Below, piece after piece: positions 1 to 8,308 of a DNA stretch of 64,000 nucleotides (the stretch's first letter is position 1; each line of letters starts with the position of its first letter). The translations under genes and the position numbers were made by a program. The DNA lies in the NCBI GenBank assembly GCA_963836015.1, contig CAWIIF010000007.1, positions 124,001-188,000 of the forward strand, in the 5' to 3' direction. The notes under the pieces were generated by a model. The model saw nothing but the letters and a program-made list of their open reading frames with translations, ran no database searches and was not told the DNA's origin. This DNA is from CAWCDJ01 sp963836015 (GTDB lineage: Bacteria; Acidobacteriota; Terriglobia; Bryobacterales; Bryobacteraceae).

Positions 1-270
1 AAACAGCGGGCCCGGGAGTTGCACCCCGAGATCGAGGGCCGCAACCGGCAGCAGATGCTCGCCTATCGCGAGATGCCCGACGAGGAGTTGTTCGATATTC
101 AATGGGTCCGCGTGGCCATCGGCCCCGAGGACCTGCCGGGCTACAAGGCGCCGCGGGTGGTTTGCGAGGAGTGCGGGGAAGGCGTCAGCTTCCGTCGCGA
201 GGTGGTACGCGGCGGCCGCACGCTGTGCCGCGCCTGCGCCGGGGAGCGCTACTACCAGCCGCTCGCATGA
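1..270 (+). CDS. FmdE-like protein, C-terminal part (5' end outside the window)
   Basis: The reading frame is open from base 1, so the start lies upstream of the window and only the last 89 residues or so are seen. The segment IQWVRVAIGPEDLPGYKAPR followed by two CxxC pairs (CEECG near residue 55, CRACAG near residue 78) matches the C-terminal treble-clef zinc finger of the FmdE (formylmethanofuran dehydrogenase subunit E) family. In bacteria without methanogenesis the function of stand-alone FmdE proteins is not settled; a molybdenum-cofactor or redox-enzyme accessory role is usually assumed. The stop overlaps the thiE start (ATGA), so the two are probably co-translated. Confidence 0.75.
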   Translation, partial: KQRARELHPEIEGRNRQQMLAYREMPDEELFDIQWVRVAIGPEDLPGYKAPRVVCEECGEGVSFRREVVRGGRTLCRACAGERYYQPLA

Positions 271-836
271 TCCGCTGCTACATCACCGACCGCCGCGCCG
301 CGGGCCAGTCCGACATCGACCCGCTCATGGGTTACATCGCCCGAGCGCTCACCCAGGGCGTGGAGATGATTCAGATCCGCGAAAAGGACCTCCCCGCGCG
401 CCAATTGTGCGAACTCGTTCGCCGCGCGCTGGCGCTCCCGAACCCGCACCACGCCCGTATTCTCGTGAATTCGCGAACCGACGTTGCTCTCGCCTGCGGC
501 GCCCACGGCGTGCACCTTCCGGGCGGCTCGATCGCGCCGCGGCAGCTGCGCTCCATCGTGCCGCCGGATTTTTACATCGGTGTCTCCACGCATTCCATCG
601 ACGAACTTCGTGACGCCGAACAGGAAGGCGCCGATTTCGCCCTCTTCAGCCCCATTTTCCCGACCCTCTCGAAAGTTTTGTACGGCCCCGCACAAGGGCT
701 GGTTAACCTGCGGCGGGCCGCGGCCTCGGTGCGGATTCCGGTGCTCGCGCTGGGAGGAATCACCAGCCGCAACGCGCCGGAATGTATGGCCGCGGGCGCA
801 GCGGGCATCGCCGGTATTTCGCTGTTCCAGTCGTAA
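267..836 (+). CDS. thiE: Thiamine phosphate synthase (ThiE/TenI family)
   Basis: This is a 189-residue TIM barrel, close to the usual ThiE length. The family joins the thiazole phosphate and the hydroxymethylpyrimidine diphosphate to give thiamine phosphate in the cytoplasm. Visible hallmarks are YITDR at the N-terminus, the QIREKDL phosphate-site strand near residue 34, GVHLP near residue 80, and the C-terminal ALGGIT loop near residue 160. TenI proteins, which are aminopyrimidine aminohydrolase regulators or thiazole tautomerases, have the same fold and are the main alternative. The start was taken at the ATG overlapping the upstream stop; further upstream the frame only shadows the preceding gene. 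Confidence 0.8.
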   Translation: MIRCYITDRRAAGQSDIDPLMGYIARALTQGVEMIQIREKDLPARQLCELVRRALALPNPHHARILVNSRTDVALACGAHGVHLPGGSIAPRQLRSIVPPDFYIGVSTHSIDELRDAEQEGADFALFSPIFPTLSKVLYGPAQGLVNLRRAAASVRIPVLALGGITSRNAPECMAAGAAGIAGISLFQS

Positions 837-882
837 GCGCTACGATCGAATCATAGACCCGAACTCGAAGCACAACCTGCGC

Positions 883-1584
883 GTGGTCCTGGTGGCAACG
901 CGAAACCCGCTCAACATCGGCGCTGCCGCGCGCGCCATGGCCAACTTCGGCTTCCCGGTCCTGCGCGTGGTGAACCCTTATGACGTGGCATTTCGCGAGG
1001 CGCGCTCAGCGGTGGGCGCCGCTCCTCTGCTGCGGGCCGCCGAGGAATACGGGAGCGTCGCCGACGCGGTGGCCGATTGTTGCCTCGTGGTAGGCACCAC
1101 CTCCGTCGGCCATCGTGAGCTGCAGCACCCCATCCGCCGCCTGGAATACGGGGCGCGCGTCATCAACGCCGCGCTGCCGGAGGCCCCTGCCGCGCTGCTG
1201 TTCGGCTCCGAGAAATTCGGGCTTTCGAACGACGACCTGAGCCACTGCCACTGGCTGATGCGCATCCCCACGGTCGATCCAGGTCTCTCGATGAATCTGG
1301 GGCAGGCTGTCTCGCTCTGCCTTTACGAGATGGCGCGCGATCCCGAGGCCGCGCACGCGACGCCCGACGAGATCCGTCGGGCCTCCTCCGCGGAATCCGA
1401 GCAGATCACCCGCATGCTGCTCGAGGTGCTGGAGAAGAGCGGCTACGTCAATCCCGTAACCGCCGAATCGACGGAGGAGAAGGTCCGCCGCCTGGTGCGC
1501 CGCCTGGATATCGCGGGCCGCGACGCCCCCGTGCTGCTCGGTATGCTGCGGCAGATCCTCTGGAAAATCGGGGACGCTTCGTGA
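883..1584 (+). CDS. TrmH/SpoU-family RNA 2'-O-methyltransferase (TrmJ-like)
   Basis: The SPOUT fold motifs are clear: NPLNIGAAARAM (motif 1), LLFGSEKFGLS (motif 2) and STNLGQ-like LSMNLGQAVSLCLYEM (motif 3) of the knotted SAM site. Together with a C-terminal helical extension this resembles TrmJ, which methylates tRNA position 32. The start is uncertain: no ATG, GTG or TTG lies in frame between the thiE stop and the first strand, so the first usual codon is GTG at 883, leaving almost no N-terminus. An ATC/ATA start near 850 is possible. The gene ends in a GTGA overlap with the ClC gene. Confidence 0.8.
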   Translation: MVLVATRNPLNIGAAARAMANFGFPVLRVVNPYDVAFREARSAVGAAPLLRAAEEYGSVADAVADCCLVVGTTSVGHRELQHPIRRLEYGARVINAALPEAPAALLFGSEKFGLSNDDLSHCHWLMRIPTVDPGLSMNLGQAVSLCLYEMARDPEAAHATPDEIRRASSAESEQITRMLLEVLEKSGYVNPVTAESTEEKVRRLVRRLDIAGRDAPVLLGMLRQILWKIGDAS

Positions 1585-3245
1585 AGCTCCGGCGCCAGTA
1601 CCGGCTTCTGGTCGATACCCTCCTGCTGGGAATCGTCGGAGCGCTGAGCGCCCGGGTGTTCATCTTTCTGTTGGACCTGTGCCGGTCGCTGTTCCTGGAG
1701 AGGCTGGCGGGTTACCACACTCTGGAGACCCACGGGCAGTGGCTCATCCCGCTGTCTACCACGTTGGGCGGCCTGCTCTCCGGGCTGCTCGTGTACAGTT
1801 TCGCGCCGGAAGCGGAAGGGCACGGAACCGACACGGTGGTGAACGCATTTCACAACCTGGCGGGGCGGATTCGCGCGCGCGTGCCGTTGATCAAAACGGT
1901 GGCATCGGCGATCACCATCGGGTCGGGCGGCTCGGCGGGACGGGAAGGCCCCACCGCGCTGATCGCCGCCGGCGTCGGCTCCATCTATGCAAACTGGCGG
2001 AAGAGTTCCGACGAGGACCGGCGTCTCCTGATCGTGGTCGGGATGGCCGCCGGGCTGTCCGCCGTTTTTCGCTCCCCCATCGGCACCGCGTTTTTCGCGG
2101 TCGAGGTGCTCTACGGCGAAATGGAATTCGAGGCCGGCGCGCTGGTATACACCATGCTGGCCTCGATCACGGCTTACGCGCTGAACGGGTTCTTCGTCGG
2201 TTTTGGGCCGCTCTTCGTGGTGCCTGGCCCTCCGACGGCGCCGGACACCGCGGGGTACGCGTGGTATGTGGTTCTAGGGGTCGCCAGCGGCGTGGTCGCC
2301 ACTGTATTGCCGATGGCGCTTTACGGCGTTCGGGACGCGTTCCATCGCATTCCGTGCCCGCCGCATCTCAAGCCCGCCATTGGCGGTCTGGTTGTCGGGC
2401 TGGTGGCGGTTGCCCTGCCGCAAGTCCTCGGCGGCGGGTACGAATGGATCCAGGCGGCGATCGACGGCCGGCTGGCGCTGGGGCTTTTGCTGCTGCTCAG
2501 CGTGAGCAAGATCATCACGTTTGCGCTCACGATCGGCTCCGGCGGATCGGGCGGCGTCTTTGCGCCGAGCCTCTATGTCGGCGCGATGTTCGGCGGATTC
2601 CTGGGCCAGGTATTCCACCAACAGCCGGCGGCCTTCGTGGTCGTGGGCATGGCGGCGGTATTCGGCGCCGCGGCACGGGTTCCGGTGGCCACTCTTCTGA
2701 TGGTGACGGAAATGACGGGCGGCTATCACCTGCTGGTGGCAGCGGGCCTCGCCGTGATGCTCAGCTACCTTTTGCAGGCCCGGCTGGCGGAGGTGCTCTC
2801 GCTCCGTTATCCCAGTCTTTATGAAGCCCAGGTTCCCACACGGGCCTACTCCCCGGCGCATTACAGGGACCAGTTGCGGACGGCTATGGACCTGCTGCGC
2901 AGCCGCGAGATTTCGAAGAGCCTGGATGTCCGCGGGCTCGAACTGGTTTCGCTGGTCGCCTCCGGCGTGCCGGTCCGGTTCCCCGACGGCAGGCAGGTCA
3001 GGATAGGGGTCGTGCCCGCGAGAAGTATGTGCGTAGGCGAGACCCTCGAAAACGCGCCTCTCGGGCCTCGGGACCAGATCGAGTTCATCCTGGTCTTGCG
3101 GCACGATCACCCCCTCTGGCCCCATCCGGGACTGATCCTGGAAGAGGGCGACCGCCTGGTGGCGATCGCCTCCGATGCCGCGTGGGCCAAGGCCGAGGAG
3201 CACATGGATTCGGTTCCCCAGCCCAAAGCCGCTCCGAACCGGTGA
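1581..3245 (+). CDS. ClC-family chloride channel/transporter
   Basis: This 554-residue membrane protein has the ClC signature loops: GSGGSAGREGP near residue 112, whose Glu is the gating glutamate, and GSGGSGGVFAPSL near residue 317. It has about ten to twelve hydrophobic segments. Bacterial members exchange chloride for protons or conduct chloride across the inner membrane. After the membrane core, about 130 residues (from 430) form a soluble domain with a PGLILEEGDRLVAIA ending that looks like a TrkA_C/RCK_C ligand domain and not a CBS pair. The GTG start overlaps the methyltransferase stop. The following gene is a cation/proton antiporter, so the pair may serve ion and pH balance. Confidence 0.9.
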   Translation: MKLRRQYRLLVDTLLLGIVGALSARVFIFLLDLCRSLFLERLAGYHTLETHGQWLIPLSTTLGGLLSGLLVYSFAPEAEGHGTDTVVNAFHNLAGRIRARVPLIKTVASAITIGSGGSAGREGPTALIAAGVGSIYANWRKSSDEDRRLLIVVGMAAGLSAVFRSPIGTAFFAVEVLYGEMEFEAGALVYTMLASITAYALNGFFVGFGPLFVVPGPPTAPDTAGYAWYVVLGVASGVVATVLPMALYGVRDAFHRIPCPPHLKPAIGGLVVGLVAVALPQVLGGGYEWIQAAIDGRLALGLLLLLSVSKIITFALTIGSGGSGGVFAPSLYVGAMFGGFLGQVFHQQPAAFVVVGMAAVFGAAARVPVATLLMVTEMTGGYHLLVAAGLAVMLSYLLQARLAEVLSLRYPSLYEAQVPTRAYSPAHYRDQLRTAMDLLRSREISKSLDVRGLELVSLVASGVPVRFPDGRQVRIGVVPARSMCVGETLENAPLGPRDQIEFILVLRHDHPLWPHPGLILEEGDRLVAIASDAAWAKAEEHMDSVPQPKAAPNR

Positions 3246-3278
3246 TCCGTGAAGTCCGGCGATTAAGATAGGGACAGG

Positions 3279-4853
3279 ATGTCCACAGCCGCGATTATCG
3301 AGTTTCTGTTATGGCTGCTAATCGCCGCCTCCGCGATTGCGATTGTCACCAGCCGGCTAAAGATTCCGTATACCGTGGCGCTGGTATTGGGCGGCTTCGC
3401 CATCGACCTGTTCCACCTGCCCATCATGTCGGCGCTCGGCGCGACCGAGGGCTCTCACCTGCTGACGCCGGAGATTATCCTGATTCTGTTCCTGCCGGCC
3501 CTTCTGTTCGAATCCGGCATCAATATCCACGTCCGGCACTTGCGTGAAAACCTGACGCCCATTGTGCTGCTGGCGGTGGCCGGCGTGTTGAGCGCGACCC
3601 TGATCACGGCTTACGCCGTTCACTGGGTCGTTGGCCTGGCGCTGATGCCGGCACTGCTTTTCGGTGCGCTGATTGCCGCCACCGATCCGATCTCCGTGCT
3701 GGCGTTGTTCAAGGACCTGGGCGTTTCCAAGCGCCTCTCCGTAATCATCGAAAGTGAAAGCCTGTTCAACGACGGAACTTCGGTGGTGATCTTCCAGATC
3801 ATCCTCGCGTCCATGGCTAGCGGCGACTTCAGCATATGGAGCGGGATCCGCCGTTTTCTGGTTGTGGTCCTGGGAGGAGGCGCGCTGGGGCTGGCGCTCG
3901 GATACCTGGCCAGCCGGGTGACGGAACAGGTGGATGACCCGCGCATCGAAATCACCCTGACGACCATTCTGGCCTACAGCTCCTATCTGATTGCCGAGCA
4001 TCTGCATGTCTCGGGTGTGATCGCGACCGTCGCGGCCGGGCTGATGGTGGGGAACTTCGGGGCCGAAATCGGCATGAGCGCACGGACGCGCGTCGCACTC
4101 TGGTCCTTCTGGGAGTACATCGCTTTCGTGATCAACTCCCTGGTGTTTCTGCTCATCGGCATAGAAGTGCATACCCTCAGCCTGATCGAAGCCTGGCACG
4201 CGATTCTGCTGGCGATCGGGACCGTGCTCGCCGGCCGTGCCCTGTCCGTATACCTGCTGACCCCGGTCAGCGGGCTGATGGGAGCCCGCATTCCGGTGCG
4301 CTGGCGGCACGTTCTCGTGTGGGGCGGGATTCACGGCAGCGTCTCGATGGCGCTAGCCCTGAGCCTGGCGCGGTCGGTTCCCGGCCGCGATCTGATCTTG
4401 ACCATGACGTTTGGCGTGGTCGCGTTTTCGATCGTGGTTCAGGGCCTTACGATCAAGCCGTTGCTGCGCCTGCTGGGCCTGGAAGTTGGGCGGAAAGACG
4501 AATACGGCCAGGCCAAGGTGCGGCATTTCGCCGTCTCCGCCGCCCGCCGGGAACTGGAAGCATTGCTGCGGGACTCCCTGATCTCCAGGCCCACCTACGA
4601 GCAGCTCCGGGGGGATCTGGATGCCCGGATGGAACTGGTGCAGAACGAAATCGTGGCATTACACGATCGGGATCCGGAAGCTGTGAATGTCGAGGTCCGG
4701 ATGGCCGCCGCGCGCCTGGTGGCAGCCGAGAAGAGCGCTATTCAACGGGCTGCCAACCAGGGTCTGATTTCCTTCCACGTCGCTGAGGAAATGCTGGCCG
4801 CCGCCGACGACCGCCTGGACCAGTTGACCCACAAGCAAGAGGAGGCAACTTAG
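3279..4853 (+). CDS. CPA1-family Na+/H+ antiporter
   Basis: This 524-residue protein has an N-terminal membrane domain of about 400 residues. It holds the CPA1 ion-site motifs ATDPISVLALF near residue 131 and ESLFNDGTSVVIF near residue 157, then GGIHGSVSMALALS near residue 350, followed by a charged cytoplasmic tail with helical, coiled-coil-like sequence. The family exchanges sodium (or potassium) for protons at the inner membrane. The start ATG follows a purine-rich stretch 33 bases after the ClC stop. The stop overlaps by four bases the stop of the convergent POTRA gene. Confidence 0.9.
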   Translation: MSTAAIIEFLLWLLIAASAIAIVTSRLKIPYTVALVLGGFAIDLFHLPIMSALGATEGSHLLTPEIILILFLPALLFESGINIHVRHLRENLTPIVLLAVAGVLSATLITAYAVHWVVGLALMPALLFGALIAATDPISVLALFKDLGVSKRLSVIIESESLFNDGTSVVIFQIILASMASGDFSIWSGIRRFLVVVLGGGALGLALGYLASRVTEQVDDPRIEITLTTILAYSSYLIAEHLHVSGVIATVAAGLMVGNFGAEIGMSARTRVALWSFWEYIAFVINSLVFLLIGIEVHTLSLIEAWHAILLAIGTVLAGRALSVYLLTPVSGLMGARIPVRWRHVLVWGGIHGSVSMALALSLARSVPGRDLILTMTFGVVAFSIVVQGLTIKPLLRLLGLEVGRKDEYGQAKVRHFAVSAARRELEALLRDSLISRPTYEQLRGDLDARMELVQNEIVALHDRDPEAVNVEVRMAAARLVAAEKSAIQRAANQGLISFHVAEEMLAAADDRLDQLTHKQEEAT

Positions 4854-6184
4854 TTCGCAGCGCCGCTGTGCCGACGCCCCGGACGGCCTTGCGGAGTGCT
4901 CCCCGCAAAAGTCAGGGTCACATCCACGCTGTGGTCCGGGTTCACCTTCACTGCGGACTTGGTCGGGCCCAGGTTGTCGAACATCGCTTCATCCCGTATC
5001 GCTTTCAGAAACTGGTCGGGATACTCGGGATTGAACGGCTTGCCGAATTTCGCTCCCCACATCTTCTTCATCGCGGCCTCCCCCTCCAGGTCGAGTCCCA
5101 CGATGGTCAGCTTCCCCATGGTGAACTGCGGACCGGCGTCCACGGCCACCGTCACGTCCACGGTCTTTTTGCCGTCGTCGATGGTGTGCTCGCTCGTGAC
5201 CTTGGCATTCATATAGCCGGCGCGCTGGACCGCTTTGCGGATCCGCTCCAGCCCCTGGTTGACGCGCTCCATGTTGGCCACATCGCCAGTCTTGAAATCG
5301 CCGGCCTTCAGCAGGCTTTCGGCCGGAAGCGGAGGCTTCCCGTCGATCGAAACTTTGCCGAGCTCGTAGCTCTCGCCTTCGTCCACCGTGACGAACACAT
5401 GCACTCCCTGGACGTCCTTCACCGGCTCGGTCCGGATCGCCGGGAATGCGACGCGCACCCGGCCGCGAATCTCATAGAGCGGCCGGATGGCCAGCCTCAG
5501 CACCAGGCGGAAATTGTCCTCGGTGTAAGGCGAACCGATCGCCGATTGGGCAACCGCCTCGCGGAGCGCTTTCTCGTCAATCACACGGTTGCCTTCGAAG
5601 GTCACCTGCGCCACCGCGGGCAGTACTTTCTCGGGCTTGAACACGATGGCAAAGTCGCCCGGGTCGGCCGGTTCCACCGCGCCCACAATCGGCTCCTTAA
5701 TCCCATGGGCTGTCAGGTACTCCTGGATCCACCGGGTATATCGCTGGATCACCGGCTGAGTGGCCGCCAGCCCCTCCCGCGAGAACATCGGGTCCCGCGC
5801 GGACAGTGTGGCGGCGAGGTCTTTGGACGAAACGCCCAGCCCCTCGAACTCTACGGGATAGACCTGCTGGACCTCGGAGACCTTGAAAATGCCGGCAAAT
5901 CCGTGGCCGTTGGGGTCGGCGGAGAACCGGTACTCCACGTTTTCGAAGGCGCCCGTCGCCACCAGGTGGTCGCGCGCCGCGTCGAAATCCGCCTTGCCGG
6001 CCATCTGCCCTGTTTTCAATCCGGTAACGGCCACAATCTGCTGGCTCGTGTAGCGCAGATTGCCTTCCACCCGGAGGCTCTCGATGGGCCACTTGGCCGC
6101 CTTTGGCGAGGGGCGGGCCCTGACGCCGGTTTGCCCGAATCCAGTTCCGGAAGCCAGCATCAGAATTAAGAGAAGCCTTTCCAT
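4850..6184 (-). CDS. Exported POTRA-domain protein lacking a beta-barrel
   Basis: The start was set at the ATG giving a signal peptide (MERLLLILMLASGTGFGQ); an earlier in-frame ATG at 6205 would put seven residues before it. The mature 425 residues consist of POTRA-like repeats (IESLRVEGNLRYTSQQI near residue 35, VAQVTFEGNRVIDEKALREAV near 190, LGKVSIDGKPPLPAESLL near 275, GKLTIVGLDLEG near 350), as in BamA/TamA. The roughly 350-residue C-terminal barrel and its final aromatic residue are absent, and the protein ends in a basic tail. It is probably periplasmic and may act in outer-membrane protein delivery or as a scaffold; its partner cannot be read from context. Confidence 0.75.
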   Translation of the reverse strand: MERLLLILMLASGTGFGQTGVRARPSPKAAKWPIESLRVEGNLRYTSQQIVAVTGLKTGQMAGKADFDAARDHLVATGAFENVEYRFSADPNGHGFAGIFKVSEVQQVYPVEFEGLGVSSKDLAATLSARDPMFSREGLAATQPVIQRYTRWIQEYLTAHGIKEPIVGAVEPADPGDFAIVFKPEKVLPAVAQVTFEGNRVIDEKALREAVAQSAIGSPYTEDNFRLVLRLAIRPLYEIRGRVRVAFPAIRTEPVKDVQGVHVFVTVDEGESYELGKVSIDGKPPLPAESLLKAGDFKTGDVANMERVNQGLERIRKAVQRAGYMNAKVTSEHTIDDGKKTVDVTVAVDAGPQFTMGKLTIVGLDLEGEAAMKKMWGAKFGKPFNPEYPDQFLKAIRDEAMFDNLGPTKSAVKVNPDHSVDVTLTFAGSTPQGRPGRRHSGAAN

Positions 6185-6233
6185 ATCTTCAAATGTATGA
6201 CGCACCGTCGTTTCAGCCGGTGACGTATGTAGA

Positions 6234-7637
6234 ATGAAAAAAGTGCCATACGACCTGATTGTGATCGGGAGTGGTCCCGGCGGCTACTCCGCAGCTATTC
6301 GCGCCGGCCAGTACGGATTGAAGACAGCTCTCATCGAGAAGCGCCCCAAACTCGGCGGCACGTGTCTCCTGGTGGGGTGTATTCCCACCAAAAGCCTCCT
6401 TCACACCGCGGATATCTGGGAGCGGTTCGAGCATGCCGACAAGGAAGGCATTTCCTGCGAGAATCCGCGGCTCGATTATCCCAAGGTGAAGGAGCGCAAG
6501 GACGGAATCGTCAATAAGCACTCGAATGGCGTCGCCATGCTCCTGAAGCGAGCCAAGGTGGAGCGCATCGCGGGCTACGCCACGCTGAAGGGGGGCGGAA
6601 AAGTCGAAGTGAAGTCCGATTCGGGCGTGCAGACGCTCGAAGCGAAGAACATCATCATCGCCACGGGATCGGAAGCGCGCATGCTGCCCGGACTCGAGCC
6701 GGACGCGGACTTCATCCTCACCAACATCGAGATCCTGAATCTGAACGCCGTGCCGAAGAGCCTGGCGATCATCGGGGCGGGCGCGGTCGGGGTGGAGTTC
6801 GCCTCGATCTTCAAACGCTTCGGATCGGACGTCACGGTGATCGAGATGCTGCCGCGCATCGTGCCAGTGGAGGACGAGGACATCTCCAAAGAGCTGGAGC
6901 GGCTGTTCCGCAAGCAGAAGATCCGCGTCGAAACCGGCGCGCGCGCCGAGAATATCGAGAAGACCGGGCAGGGCGTCAGGCTCACGCTCACCACCAAAGA
7001 CGGCAAGCAGGAAGTTCTCGAGACGGAAAAGCTGCTGGTGGCGGTGGGCCGCAAACCCAACACGGAAAACATCGGGCTGGAGAACACCCGCGTCCAGCTC
7101 GACCGCGGCTTCATCAAGGTGGACGCGCACCAGCAGACCGCCGAGCCGGGCGTATACGCGATCGGCGACGTAGTGGCGGGCACGCCGCAACTGGCGCACG
7201 TGGCCACGCGCGAGGGAATGATCGCGGTGGCGCATATGGCCGGGAAGCCCGCCGTGCCGATCAACAAGAACCGCATTCCTGGAGCCACCTACACCGAGCC
7301 GGGCATCGGCAGCGTGGGTCTCACCGAGGCGCAGGCCCGCGCGCAGGGCTACCAGGTGAAAGTCGGCCGCTTCCCGTTTGCCGGGGACAGCAAGGCGACG
7401 ATTCTGGGACGCCACGACGGCTTCGTAAAGGTCGTCAGCGACGAGCGATACGGCGAGATCCTGGGGGTCCACATCATCGGGCCAGAGGCTTTCGAGCTGA
7501 TTTCGGAAGCCGTGACCGCGATGGAAGCCGAAGCCACCGTCGATGTAATGATGCAGACCATCCACGCCCATCCCACCCTGTATGAAGCGCTGGGTGAGGC
7601 CTTCAACGCGGTATACGGTCTATCGATCAATGCGTAA
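6234..7637 (+). CDS. lpdA: Dihydrolipoyl dehydrogenase (E3)
   Basis: This 467-residue flavoprotein has the expected order of parts: an N-terminal FAD site (VIGSGPGGYSAAIRA), the redox-active disulfide GGTCLLVGCIPTK near residue 42, an NAD site (IIGAGAVGVEFASIF near 180), an ATGSEARMLPG motif, YAIGDV near 305, and the C-terminal dimer-interface HAHPT carrying the catalytic His. It reoxidises dihydrolipoyl groups of 2-oxoacid dehydrogenase complexes with NAD. lipB starts eight bases before its stop and the E2 gene follows, giving a compact lipoate cluster in the cytoplasm. Confidence 0.95.
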   Translation: MKKVPYDLIVIGSGPGGYSAAIRAGQYGLKTALIEKRPKLGGTCLLVGCIPTKSLLHTADIWERFEHADKEGISCENPRLDYPKVKERKDGIVNKHSNGVAMLLKRAKVERIAGYATLKGGGKVEVKSDSGVQTLEAKNIIIATGSEARMLPGLEPDADFILTNIEILNLNAVPKSLAIIGAGAVGVEFASIFKRFGSDVTVIEMLPRIVPVEDEDISKELERLFRKQKIRVETGARAENIEKTGQGVRLTLTTKDGKQEVLETEKLLVAVGRKPNTENIGLENTRVQLDRGFIKVDAHQQTAEPGVYAIGDVVAGTPQLAHVATREGMIAVAHMAGKPAVPINKNRIPGATYTEPGIGSVGLTEAQARAQGYQVKVGRFPFAGDSKATILGRHDGFVKVVSDERYGEILGVHIIGPEAFELISEAVTAMEAEATVDVMMQTIHAHPTLYEALGEAFNAVYGLSINA

Positions 7638-8307
7638 GTGCTGCCTGCGCGAGCTCGGGCGTGTCGCTTACGGCGAGGCGCTGGAAACGCAGCGGCAACT
7701 CGTCGCGGCGCGCAAACTCGGAGAAACGCCGGACCACCTGCTGCTGCTCGAGCACCCGCACGTCATCACGCTCGGGCGCAACGGGCACATGGAGAACCTG
7801 CTGGCCGGCGAGGAAATTCTCGACCGCGCCGGGATCTCCTTTTACCCCACCGATCGCGGCGGCGACGTCACCTATCACGGGCCGGGCCAACTGGTGGGCT
7901 ATCCTATTCTCGACCTTCGGGAATGGAAGCGCGACGTGGGCGCCTACGTGCGGGGCATCGAGCAGGTGATCATCGACACCCTGGCCGGCTACGGCATTTC
8001 GGCCGGCCGCATTCCGAAACTGACCGGTGTATGGGTGGACGATCGCAAGATCGCCGCCATCGGAGTGCACCTCAGCCGCTGGGTGACTTCCCACGGCTTT
8101 GCGCTGAACGTCAATACGGATCTTAGCTATTTCCAGTACATCGTTCCCTGCGGATTGACCAAGCCGGTGACCTCGATGGCGCAGCTTGGCGTCCGCACCA
8201 CGCCCGCGGACGTCGGGCGCACCCTGGCCGCGCATTTCGGCCGCGTTTTTGATTGCGAGATGCTGCTCGAGGCCCCCGTCCTCGCAGCCACGGAAAGAGA
8301 GAGCTGA
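7630..8307 (+). CDS. lipB: Lipoyl(octanoyl) transferase
   Basis: This 225-residue enzyme moves octanoyl groups from acyl carrier protein to the lipoyl domains of E2 subunits, the first step of lipoate synthesis. The family motifs are present: RGGDVTYHGPGQLVGYPI near residue 76, the Lys of RKIAAIGVH near 139, HGFALNVNTD near 157 and the catalytic Cys of IVPCGL near 173. The ATG at 7630 overlaps the lpdA coding end and gives the normal LipB length; a longer frame from 7582 only shadows lpdA. Its substrate, the E2 lipoyl domain, is encoded directly downstream. lipA (sulfur insertion) is not in the window. Confidence 0.95.
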   Translation: MRKCCLRELGRVAYGEALETQRQLVAARKLGETPDHLLLLEHPHVITLGRNGHMENLLAGEEILDRAGISFYPTDRGGDVTYHGPGQLVGYPILDLREWKRDVGAYVRGIEQVIIDTLAGYGISAGRIPKLTGVWVDDRKIAAIGVHLSRWVTSHGFALNVNTDLSYFQYIVPCGLTKPVTSMAQLGVRTTPADVGRTLAAHFGRVFDCEMLLEAPVLAATERES

Positions 8308-8308
8308 C

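Noticed and set aside
4868..6169. 433-codon open frame on the plus strand
   Set aside because: Antisense shadow of the POTRA gene; low-complexity Arg/His-rich translation without motifs or start signal.
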